From NCBI RefSeq assembly GCF_024323335.1, contig NC_066579.1:51914771-51978770 (forward strand): 64,000 bases of DNA. Reading direction: 5' to 3'. The DNA comes from Lathyrus oleraceus. Lineage: Eukaryota; Streptophyta; Magnoliopsida; Fabales; Fabaceae. Position numbers and translations under genes: made by a program. Of this stretch, positions 1 to 10,636 are shown one piece after another (within the stretch, counting starts at the first letter, position 1; every line of letters begins with the position of its first letter). The notes beneath the pieces are model-generated. The model saw only the letters and a list, made by a program, of their open reading frames with translations, was not told the origin of the DNA and did no database searches.

Positions 1-787
1 TTGACGAATCCAATGCTTGGACCAACCTTGCAGGGATAAGATACCAAATACCAACTATTGAAGAAAAACATCTGCGATCATCTACTGGGAACCTTAAGGA
101 AATGCCCCGAGTGTGCCTGTTCTGAATAGACGATCCAAAGCACTTAAAATTTACAGCAATTTTAAATGTTTATTAAGCATGTGCCTGTAAAGCTCTTATG
201 TTTCATGATGCAATGTTTATCAAAAATTCGGACGTCATTTTTGCAAACAAAACAGTAAAATGAAAATGAACACAGAGATATAATGAATAACATGATTTTA
301 TTGACTGAATGGCCTCTGAATAGGCATTTACATCAGGAAGCAATCCCTGGAAAGAGGTAATTGCACAAAAGATAAAAACAAAAATTAATCTAATGGCAAT
401 GTGAAATGGATTTCTATCGGGTTCCAATTCTGCTATGACTCGCTCGTCTTCAAGATCCTCCAAATGATCAGCTTTCTGAAAGAGGTGATTGGACTGTTTC
501 CTATCCTTCGAAAGTTTCCAATTATCGACACGAGATGAGATTCAAAACTACTCAGAACACAGTCATTCGCTTAATCCCTAACTTTTGCCTGGATCGCCCT
601 TTCGGGTTTTCAATCCACCGGGATACCCATTTTTGCCTAAGTTGCCTTTTCAAGTTTTCAACTTACCGGGTGTACAATCTTTTCATTTTTAATCCCTAAC
701 TTTTGCCCGAACCTTTTCATTTTCTTGGTTCACCGGGATGCCCATTTTTTGCCCGGACTATTCTTTTTATTGTCCAACGGGTCTATT
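1..787 (-). other. 3' untranslated region of the older element (partial)
   Basis: This is non-coding sequence downstream of the integrase stop, running off the left edge of the window. The part next to the stop (about 572-780) contains degenerate copies of a motif shared with the other element. The rest is AT-rich and I see no convincing gene in it. An 86-codon open frame here resembles nothing I recognise. The 3' LTR has not been reached. Confidence 0.75.
572..780 (-). repeat. Degenerate short repeats after integrase (TTGAAAACCCGAAAGG type)
   Basis: Read on the minus strand, this stretch has several imperfect copies of a unit with the core TTGAAAACCCGAAAGGG followed by a variant of CCAGGCAAAAGTTAGGGA. 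The best copy lies at about 578-620 and weaker ones at about 630-670 and 690-780. The same unit occurs at the matching place in the plus-strand element (17290-17455), although the two elements are otherwise diverged. Function is unknown. Confidence 0.7.
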
Positions 788-3195
788 TTATGCGAAGTAT
801 TTTTTAACTGCGTCTGAGTTCACAGGGGAAGTGAAATCTTCACCATCCATAGTTGCAAGCATTAAGGCTCCACCATCGAAAATCTTGGTGACAATATATG
901 CTCCATCATAGTTAAGAGTCCACTTGCCCTTGTGATCTGTCTGAGGAGGAAGGATCCTTTTCAACACCAAATCTCCGACTTGGAAGCATCGAGGATGAAC
1001 TTTCTGATCAAAGGCTCTCTTAATCCGACTTTGATACAACTACCCATGACAAATGGCTGTCATTCGCTTCTCTTCGATAAGACTCAACTCATTGAACCTT
1101 GTCTGAATCCATTCAACTTCATCTAACTTGACATCCAGCAGGACTCTTAGAGAAGGAATCTCCACTTCAACAGGTAGGACTGCTTCCATACCATACACAA
1201 GGGAGTAAGGGGTTTCCCGGGTCGATGTACGTACTGAAGTACGGTACTAATGCAAGGCGAAGGGTAGCATCTCCTGCCAATCTCTGTACGTAACGACCAT
1301 CTTCTGCACAATCTTCTTTATGTTCTTATTTGCTGCCTAAACAACACCGTTCATCTTAGGACGATAAGGGGAAGAATTGTGATGTTGAATGTTGAAGTTC
1401 TTGCACAACTCCTTCATCGTTTTGTAATTGAGATTAGAACCATTATCAGTAAGGATTCTTTCGGGAACCCCATAGCAACAAATGATTTCTTTCTTAATGA
1501 ATCGGGCAACCACATGTCTGGTGACCTTCGCAAATGACGCTGCTTCGACCCACTTGGTGAAATAGTCGATGGCAACAAGGATGAAGTGATGCCCATTGGA
1601 AGCAGTCGGCTCAATCTTTCCAATCATATCAATGCCCCACATAGCAAACTGCCACGGCGAAGACATCACATTCAGAGGATTTGGCGGCACATGCACCTTA
1701 TCAGCATAAATCTGGCATTTATGACACTTCCGAGCATATTTGAAACAATCAGATTCCATGGTCATCCAGTAATAACCCGCTCTCAACAATTTCTTAGCCA
1801 TTGCATGTCCGCCGGCATGAGTACCGAAGGAGCCTTCGTGAACTTCCTGCATTAACATGTCCGCTTCGTGTCTATCCACGCATCTGAGTAAAACCATGTC
1901 GAAGTTCCTCTTATATAGCACATCGTCTTTGTTCAAGAAGAAACTGCCTGCCAATCTTCTCAAAGTCTTTCTATCATTGTTGGATGCCCCTGCAGGGTAC
2001 TCTTGATTCTTCAGAAACCACTTGATGTCGTGATACCAGGGCTTGTCATCAACTACCAGTTCAGCAACAAACACATACGCGGCCCTATCAAGGCGAATAA
2101 CATTGATCCCGGGAACATAGTTCCAACGAATCACCTTGATCATGGATGATAGAGTAGCAACAGACTCTATCATATGGTTCTCATCACGAGGTATATGATA
2201 CAACTTTACTATTGTGAAGAAAGTCAACAGTCTTCTCGTGTAATCTCTGTAGGGGACCAGATTAGGCTCGAGAGTGTTCCAATCACCATTCACTTGATTG
2301 ATCACTAGAGCGGAATCTCCAAAGATGTCTAGAGTCTTGATTCTCAAATCAATGGCTTGCTCAATACCCAAGATACACACTTCATACTCAGCTTCATTAT
2401 TGGTGCACTCGAAAGTCAGACGAGCGGTGAAAGGCATGTGGGCACCTTTCGGAGTGGTAATGACAACACCAATTCCACTTCCTTTGGCATTGACGGCCCC
2501 ATCAAACATTAAAGTCCACTTTTCATCTGGATCAGGTCCCTCCTCAACAACTGGCTCTTCACAGTCTTTCATCTTGAGGAACATGATGTCTTCATCTGGA
2601 AAATCAAACTTCATCGGTTCATAATCATCAATCGGCTTCTGAGCAAGATAGTCTGACAGAATACTCCCTTTGATGGCTTTCTGGGATGTATACTGGATGT
2701 CGTACTCTGTCAGTACCATTTGCCAACGAGCAACCCTTCCGGTGAGAGCTGGCTTCTCAAATATATACTTGACCGGATCCATCTTGGAGATCAGTAAGGT
2801 TGTGTGAGTCAGCATGTATTGTCTCAATCGCTTAGCAGCCCATGCAAGTGCACAACATGTCTTTTCAAGCATTGAGTATCTCGGCTCGCAATCTGTGAAT
2901 TTTTTAGTCAGGTAGTAGATGGCATGCTCTTTCCTACCTGTCTCGTTGTGTTGACCGAGAACAAAACCCATGGAATTGTCAAGTACTATCAAATACATAA
3001 TCAGTGGTCTCCTTGGGACTGGAGGCATAAGGATTGGAGGATTCTGCAAATACTTTTTTATTTTTTCGAAAGCCCTTTGGCAATCATCATTCCACCTGAT
3101 AGCCTGATCTTTTCTTAACAACTTGAATATTGGCTCACACGTGGCTGTTAGGTGAGAGATGAACCTTGCAATGTAGTTCAACCTCCCTAAGAAAC
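788..3195 (-). pseudogene. pol 3' part: end of RT/RNase H, second RNase H and integrase of the older element
   Basis: This is the downstream half of pol in one frame, read leftward from the insertion junction. First comes a degenerate Ty3-type RNase H, in which the usual catalytic Asp of the 'DAS' motif is replaced. Next is a linker, then an archaeal-type RNase H with FDGA, AEYE and FGDSAL motifs. In the last acidic position (codon 2165-2167) the expected Asp of ADALATL is Glu. Then come the integrase HHCC zinc finger (HE..., CHKCQ), the catalytic Asp motifs AIDYFTKW and TDNGSN, and a C-terminal domain ending in DAVKKYFA. In-frame stops lie at 1337-1339, 1247-1249 and 1040-1042. The first replaces the catalytic Glu of the DDE triad, so integrase would be truncated and inactive. 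Confidence 0.92.
3191..3195. repeat. Target site duplication (GAAAC), left copy
   Basis: GAAAC lies directly before the TG of the left LTR and again directly after the CA of the right LTR (24967-24971). Five bases is the usual target duplication for Ty3/gypsy integrase. The host sequence is the older element's pol gene, which reads on in frame when one copy is removed. Confidence 0.93.
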
Positions 3196-4707
3196 TGTAA
3201 GACCTCAATTTTGTCCCTAAGATCCCTCACAGCATCATAACATTTCATTACATAGCCTCAAGGATCATTGAGCATCTTGGTTCCTTTTCCCTTTGGGTGG
3301 GACTCCTTGTGAGTGGTTTGAGATCACCAAGCATGCTTGAATTGTATATCATTGCTTTTCTCATTTTGTTTATTAACCAAAAGCACAAAAATATGTCACT
3401 AACATCTTGTGTTTGTAGCTTGAGCAATCACAAAGTCCAAAGCTTCTAGGAGATCATTGGTACAAAGACATGGTCAAGAAGAGATGATAACCAGCATGGT
3501 AATGGTCCCCAAAGCTCTCATCCATCAAATATGTCTCCCTAGCATCTCAATTCATCATTTTTGATCAAAGCAAGTCAAAGGGTTTGAGGCCTTGTTCTTC
3601 AAAGAAACCCTAATCCATCTGTGCACCACAATGCCTTGCTCATGAAGCAACCTCAGCCCATGGTCAAATACAATCAAGGGAAGTTATTTAACTCTTCATT
3701 TCATGCATATCTGAACTTATTTGAGTATCCTCAATCATCAATTCATCAAGATATGAGTTGTGAACTTGAGAAGTTGATCAGTCAATTCATCTAACTATTT
3801 TGAAATGCACTGAGACCTAACATTTTATGTGTTGGTCAAATGGAGATGGTTCCAAAAGAAAAAAATGTTCTTAAGAACAATATGAACAACTTTAATTTTC
3901 ATCAAAATTTGATTTGAAGCTTGGAAAACCATCCGCCATTCCAATACATTATAGGTCATTTTGACTGAATCCCTAATTTTGGGTCAACTTACCAAGGACA
4001 TAACGCATTCATGTTTTATGATTTTGAGGTGGGATCAACTGCATTTGAAAGCTTGAGATGTCTACTTCAAATGTTATGTTGAACAAAATTTCAAAATCTC
4101 AAATAAAATACATGTGATAATGCAAGACATTATAGGTCCTTTTTGACCAAATGCATTAAAAGTCAAAAAAGTCCAACTTCAAGTGCCAATAACTCTTTCA
4201 TCAAAAATCCAAATGATGCAAACTTTAAGCCCATTTTGATTGTCTTGAAAAGATCTACAACTTTGATGTTGGAGGGTTTTCCATTTTAGGCTTGCATCAT
4301 TAAAACAGAAGGCCTTGAAAGTTGTCCAATTTTAGAAACCTTGCCTTGACATGTTTTGCACTTTAAACTCAAATTTTATAAATTTCCACATTCCAAATGG
4401 ATTCTTGACAAACATAACATTTGTTCCTCATACAAAGACCTTTCCAACCATTACCCATATGCCTATGCTTGGATTTTCTAAATGGTATTTTCGAAGAGGT
4501 GAATGATTAGGTTCAATTGCGGAATTCATGTTGAAATCTTGTTTCACAAGCCAATTCAGAGCAAATTACACGTCCAAACCCTTGGCATTTGAACTCAGCT
4601 TGCATTTGGCATTGCTTTTGGGCCTTGTCCATGATCATGCAAGCCCATGCAAGTGGTATCCAAATTCATGCACACGGATCATTCCACACTTTCCTTGCCA
4701 TTTTCTC

Positions 4708-4715
4708 TATAAATA
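4708..4715 (+). promoter_or_regulatory. Probable TATA box of the 5' LTR
   Basis: TATAAATA sits in the context CTCTATAAATAGAGACC, about 1.5 kb into the LTR, and is conserved in the 3' LTR. Transcription would be expected to start about 30 bases downstream, near 4740, in the CACACCCC stretch. The start site itself is inferred. Confidence 0.75.
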
Positions 4716-6183
4716 GAGACCTCATTCCCTCCATTTCACACCCCAATTTCAACCTGAAATGCTGCTGAAATCGTTCCCTAACCATCACTAAAGAAGCAAA
4801 TTGCATTTTCTTCAAAATTTTCAGATCTAGAATTCAGCTTCATCTGGTTGTATTCTTAGATCTAGTGCTTCTAGACCTTCACCATACACTTCATTGAACT
4901 TCTGTTTTGATAAAGCAAGCAAGGTTTCAAGCTCAAATCACCAGAACTCAAACTTGAACTCCAACTGGTATTTTCTTCGATTCTCCTAATCCTTTGACCT
5001 ATTGGTTGTGGTTTTGTGTTGGCTGAAGTCCTCTCAATAGAGGCATCATGTTTATGCTTTTAATTTTTGCAATTCATTGAGTTCATGATGAACACCAGAT
5101 TTTCAACTTCTGATTTCTCAAATCATAGAGATCTAGAATGAAAATGTATGGTATAGGGATGATGTACATCATCCCAACTTTCTATTGATGTATAGATCGC
5201 ACGTCTTGGTTGCCTTTTGAATTTCAGCATTTTGGCCGGAATCTGGAAGCTCACCGGAGAAGACGGTGGCTCCGGTGGCTTCATCATCTCCAGTTTAAAT
5301 CTGGACCGTTTGATCCATTTTCCAGATTCAATCAGGATCATTCATTGTTATGACTTTTATTTGTTTCACATGCGCACGCATTGACTCTGGACTTTGGTGG
5401 ACGCGCGCTTAAGGAACGTTTGATGTGCCAGCTCAATTAACGAGCCTGATCCAACGCCTCACATTTTTCCTTATTTTTAAATTCTGATTTAAATTTCCAT
5501 TCTATTTTTTTTATTCCATTTCATTTTCTAAAATTCATATCTCTTTCATTTTTTATCGAAAAATTATGGGACCAATTCCATTATTTCCCAAATAAACTCT
5601 AGTTTCTATTTCTGATTTTTAATATTTTTTATTTTGTCATTTGATATTTTTTGTGAATTTTCTCTTTTCTGGTTATTTTTAATTCATTTTAAATAGTTTT
5701 TGATATTCAAAAAATGCAAAAATATTTTCCTAACCTATTTGAATGATGATGGATCTATGAAAAATATTCTCATCAATTTTTGAATTGATTTGAGATTTAT
5801 TTGAGATTTTAGTTCAATTAGGTTATTTTTATTCATTTTTAATTGATTAAAAATAGTTTCTGACTTTTAAAAATGCTGAAATTTTTTGTCAAACTTTGTT
5901 TGACCTTGTTGAACTTAGGATAAATCACTTGGACCTTTCAAGGTTGATTTGAAGTGATTTTGAAGTTTGACCTTTCTATTTATTTTAATTCAAGTTTATT
6001 TTTAATATAAAAAAAGGTCAAAAATATTTTATTCTTTTCTTGACTTCCAATCTTCATCTCACTTCTGTTTTTGATTGTTTGACCTTGACTTTCAATGTTA
6101 TTGGTCAACATATCAGGATTGGTACATAAGGTTTCATTTAATGCACTTTAATTTTGCCATTTCCATTCTCCATTATTCATCTC

Positions 6184-6219
6184 CTTCTTCTTCTTCTTCT
6201 TCTTCTTCTTCTTCTTCTT
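6184..6219 (+). repeat. CTT microsatellite in the 5' LTR, 12 units
   Basis: This is a perfect run of twelve CTT units. The matching place in the 3' LTR (23064-23090) has nine units followed by a T run, so the locus has slipped since insertion or differed during reverse transcription. Confidence 0.9.
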
Positions 6220-8097
6220 TCTTTTTGATCAATGAGTTGAAGGTTGATAAGTTAGCATTGATTAGAGGGATTTAACCTTCCTTGATTCAAATCTATTTCA
6301 TCTTGATCAATTGATCAAGTGAATGGCTTTGCATTAAGGATAGGTTGTCTTTTAAATCATGCAAAAGGCTTAAACCAATACAAGATCATTTCTCTTCTCC
6401 TTTTTGGCATGGCAAGTTGTTGGGACTTGGTTCACTAATCAAGACTCCTAACTTGTGTTTGTTGCCTACATTATTATTGACCGGCCTTAGATAGTTGTGA
6501 CTTCTACATAAGTCCAATTACGATTGCTTAACATAGCGCTAAATTTGCCTTATGGCACACTAACTACTAACACTAACTATTGACAATTAACATTTACTTT
6601 ATGCAATTTACTTTAATGCAATTTACTATTCTTGCACATATTATTCATTTGCTTTTCTCTTTGCTCACTTGAGCACATGTTTATGTTAATGCCATTTTGC
6701 TTTTGCTCACTTGAGCACATAATTGTGTATATATTATTTTTGCTTGTGTTTTGTTTTGATTGTGGTGAACCAAATGCAAAGAAATGGACTTAGTTTCTAG
6801 GACTTTCCCTATGCAAAGAAATGGAGAATTGGACTTAGTTTCTAGGACCATCCTTATGCAAAATTGGAGTAAAAGGATCTTAATGTGTAAGATGGATTAG
6901 AAGAACCAAATCTCTAAACTCACTCTTGTCCATTCTTGTTTTACTTTATGGAACTTTTGATGTGTGTGCTTTTGTGCTAGGAGTTCCCATTTGAGCTTAA
7001 TTGGAGGACCATTGCCATGTTCATCTAAGTGGAAGATACAAGATACATTGAGGATCTCTTCTATGAGACTTGTTTGATTGCTTATACTTTGTGGTTGCTT
7101 ATTCCAAAGGATGGGAGCTACTTGGATCATCAATATGATCTCAAGAGAGGAACTCCTTGTGTGGTTCATTTCTTTCCCTTCTCCTTTTGTTTGCTTAGGA
7201 CTTAGCCATTCTTCTTCATCTCTCCACTCTAACCCAAGCCAAAACTTTTGTGCAAACATTTAACATTTGTTTTCAACATTAGAAACCTAAGCCTTATGCT
7301 TTTGATTTTTAAACTTTTTTTTCATAACACTTATTTTGAAATGAACTTTTAAGTCAACTTTGACCATTTTGTATATACTTCTAATTGGTAAATATAACCC
7401 ATCCAAATTTCTTTTTGTGGTTCCAATGGCCACTTCTTAATCAAAATCTTTCATAACCTTTAGCTATTAGGTTTGAGTTATCTTGGTGGTAGATGTAATA
7501 CTCACCTATATCCTTAGTGATGGACAATGAGTCTTCCATGCTTATTATAGGGTTAACCCCTCACTAGCATGTTGAAGCCATCCTCACATGGTGGATTTGT
7601 GGTTTGGTTGAGTTTTCTCCCTTTGATAACAAAAGACCTTAAGGCTTTTGGACCAATCAATTCACCAATTCATTTTGAAATTTTTACCCCGAACTACGAG
7701 GTTTTGATCCTAATATTTTTATAAGATGGTACGTAGGCAATGGGTTTATCCATCCAAACACAAAATGTAAATAACTTGTACATTCTCTTCTCATCTCTTC
7801 AATCATGTTTGCACAAACAAAATTTTCACAAAACAACAACCTTACCAAGTATGAAAAGGGCTCCCTAGGAGTACCTAGGATGTTTTGGGTGCCTAACACC
7901 TTCCCATTGCATAACCAACCCCCTTACCCAGATCTTTGTTTCTATTACTAGTTTTTTTTGTTAAAACTATTAGGTTTTTGTTCGCTTTCTAACCATTCCT
8001 TTGGATAAATAGAAGTGCGGTGGCGACTCGACTTGTATAGTTTACATTGGATTTAGTCAATATCTCTAATGGTAACGAATACCCCGCTACAGAAAAG

Positions 8098-8115
8098 TGG
8101 CGACTCTGCTGGGGA
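8098..8115 (+). other. Primer binding site, tRNA-Arg type
   Basis: TGGCGACTCTGCTGGGGA lies six bases after the 5' LTR. It is the complement of the 3' end of plant tRNA-Arg (CCCCAGCGGAGTCG plus CCA) with one mismatch by my recollection of that tRNA. A tRNA-Arg primer is established for Ogre elements. Minus-strand DNA synthesis would start here. Confidence 0.88.
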
Positions 8116-9009
8116 ACTCTTTGCCTAGTGGGTTTTGCCAACTTTTCATGCTTGTTGTATTGTATTATTTTGTGACATATTTTTTGTGCAATTTGGGATT
8201 ACTGTATTGTATGTAATGATTGATTTGCTTGATATTAATTCCTTGTATGCTTGGTGATCTTTGTGAGATGAGTTCTATACCCGGACTCGAGTGCACTTAG
8301 GATAGGAGAATGGCATAGTCTTGTTGACTTGTGTGGAGTTATTCCTTAGCAAGTTGACTTGCAAGTCCATTCACTTGGTGGAGGTCATGTTGGGATCAAT
8401 AATGTCACACAAGTAAGTTGTGGCTAGACATTACTCTTTCCAATATAGACCTTAGAAGACAAGGACCTTAGTTTACCAAGCCCATCTTGGCCTATTTTTT
8501 AGGACGTAGTGCGAAAGTCGTTCAAGTGTAAGATTTGATACGATTGTTACGCGATACTACACTCATAAGAGTCTCTCTTGAGAATATTTTTGGAATACGA
8601 GTAGTCGTTTCTCCGATAATATCCGAAAGATGGGATGATGACTATGGGAACCTCTTGTAGAACATGTTTGGAAGGTTTAAACCCTAGTACATTCCCTTTG
8701 GGTGGTTCTTAACCTAAACTCCATGCTCGTGACTTGCAACAAACCCTTGATTCATTGTTGATCCGTTCATATATCCTTAATATCAATGGAACTTGGGTGT
8801 TGATAGGGTGTAAAATATAATCCACCAAAATGGATGATTGATATTAAGGATAATATGATCCATCCCATGACCTTTGTTTGGTGTGCTTTGCTTGACCCTT
8901 GAGTGTGATTGTTGCATTCATGCATTCATGCATCCATTTGCATCCATATCATCAATAATGAAGAAAATTTTCAAGGAACTTAAGGGGTTTATTTGCAAAA
9001 TTTTCAGAC
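8116..9009 (+). other. Leader between primer site and ORF1
   Basis: This is about 0.9 kb of non-coding leader. A 106-codon frame starting at 8874 overlaps the start of ORF1 in another frame and has no homologue in the other element, so I treat it as chance. By analogy to other retroelements the leader may carry RNA packaging signals, but I cannot point to one. Confidence 0.7.
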
Positions 9010-10461
9010 ATGGAAAGACAAAGAAGGAATACAAAGAAGTACAGCTTCAGACAACCAGATTTGAAAGAGTTAAGGAATCTGACATCCTATGTACTAGATC
9101 CCTTGGGTTTCAAAGCTCGTTTTGGGAAGCTTCTTCCTCTTCTGACTACTCAGGTGGACGAAGGATTGATGAGTGTATTGGTGCAATTTTATGATCCCTT
9201 GTACCGTTGTTTCACGTTTTCGGACTTTCAGCTTTTTCCTACCCTTGAGGAGTATGCTTATCTTGTGGGTATACCTATCCTGGATCAGTTGCCGTTCAGT
9301 GGCTTGGAGAGTATTCCTACTTCTCAAGAGATAGCTGACATGTTGCACATAGATGAATCTCTGGTTGGTGCTCATATGATTACAAAAGGTGGAATTCAAG
9401 GTCTCCCTTCTGATTTCCTCATTGCTCAAGCTACTATCTATGGGAAGGCCATGAGTGAGGACGCCTTTGAGGCCATATTTGTACTTCTCATCTATGGATT
9501 GGTATTATTCCCCAACATCGACAGGTTTGTGGATGTGAACGTTATTAGGATCTTTTCTACTCTTAATCCCATTCCTACTCTGTTGGGTGATGCCTATTTC
9601 TCTTTGTATATGAGGAATGCAAAGGGTGGTGGCGCCATTGTATGCTGTTTGCCTCTGTTTTATAAGTAGTTTATTTCTCACTTACCTCAGACGGTCGCTT
9701 TCAAGGAGAACAAGGGATGTCTATGGTGGTCCACGAGACTTATGTCTCTCACTAATGATGATATCTCTTGGTACAACCGTGTGTATGATGGTGTACAAAT
9801 TATAGACTCTTGTGGTGAATTCTCCAATGTGCCTCTTCTTGGTACATGTGGTGGGATTAACTACAACCCTGTTTTGGCACGTCGCCAGCTTGGGTTCCCC
9901 CTAAAGGATAAACCTAATAATATTCTGTTAGAGGGTGTGTTCTTTTAGGAGGGTAAATATCCCCAAGGCTTGAAAGCTAGGATGGTCCGCGCTTGGCGCA
10001 AGATTCATAAGAAAGGAAGGAAGGAGTTGGGTCCTAAGAATTGCATCGCTTTGGAGCCTTACACTACTTGAGTAAGGAGGAGAGCTTCTGAGTATCTCAT
10101 GCCTTACGAGCATCCGAGACCTACACCTATGATTATGGCTGGGCCTTCAACCCTCCCTAATCCAGGAGTAGAGGAGTTGAGAGACGAAGACCTATCACGT
10201 GCCTGGATCCGTGAAAGGGAAGAGTTCCTTGAGCAGATTAAGGAGAAGGATGCTTTGATTGAGTTCCTTGAGCATCAAGTTATTGATGATCCTAATGATG
10301 CATGGACTTCTCTACTTCCTCAGTCTTCCCGGTTTTGGAAGAGGAAGTACGATCGACTCGCCAAAGAGAAGGCAAATATGGAGGCAGCTTATGAGGAGGA
10401 AGTAAAGAGGCTTCATGCATCTTATCTTCCCGTGTCCCGAGCATTAGATGATTGTTTCTAG
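9010..10461 (+). pseudogene. Ogre ORF1 protein, disrupted by three stops
   Basis: This is a single frame of about 483 codons upstream of gag. It is broken by TAG at 9667-9669, TAG at 9946-9948 and TGA at 10069-10071. It is clearly homologous to the intact ORF1 of the older element. Shared blocks include FYDPL.RCFTF, PTLEE, LVLFPNI.RFVDV, LLGDA and GGINYNP.LA.RQ. The homologue has Trp at the first stop position and probably at the third, consistent with TGG to TAG or TGA. After about residue 390 comes a Glu/Lys-rich, probably coiled-coil tail (EREEFLEQIKEKDALIEFLE). ORF1 of Ogre has no proven function. The N-terminal part may correspond to a plant domain of unknown function found in retroelements, which I cannot verify here. 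The start is the first ATG of this frame and aligns with the start of the homologue. Confidence 0.88.
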
Positions 10462-10636
10462 GGATCCATAGGATGATTATTTTCCTTTCCTCTTGTACAT
10501 GATTGACAATGTTGTACTTCTTTCCCTTGATGTTATTTTATGAGATATTTCTATATGCGATAAGTGTTAAAAGATTCCAAAATTTGCAAATAAAACCCTA
10601 GTGTTCCTTTGAAACATAAAAACAAATCATGAGAAG

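Larger units (their letters stand above)
3196..8091 (+). repeat. 5' LTR of the Ogre-like element (4,896 bp)
   Basis: The LTR starts TGTAAGACC and ends CCCCGCTACA. It is almost identical to 20076-24966. It holds a TATA box at 4708-4715, so U3 is about 1.5 kb and R-U5 about 3.3 kb. Other contents are long T-rich and A-rich stretches, a CTT microsatellite, and near the end a block (about 7881-7930: GGTGCCTAACACCTTCC then CATAACCAACCCCC) that recurs in diverged form in the other element's LTR and in the satellite. There is no believable protein gene. Short open frames of 60-120 codons are on both strands, with no recognisable domain. Confidence 0.96.

Noticed and set aside
4528..4716. Small frame repeated in both LTRs (also 21398-21595)
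   Set aside because: It lies across the TATA box region, upstream of the probable transcription start, and recurs only because the LTRs are copies.
6897..7259. 120-codon minus-strand frame in the 5' LTR
   Set aside because: It is broken in the 3' LTR copy and shows no domain, so it is a chance frame.
8098..8115. Possible tRNA gene fragment
   Set aside because: It is only the 18-base primer complement next to an LTR, without the rest of a tRNA.
8874..9194. 106-codon frame in the leader, overlapping the start of ORF1
   Set aside because: It is in a different frame from ORF1, overlaps it out of frame and lacks a homologue at the matching place of the other element.
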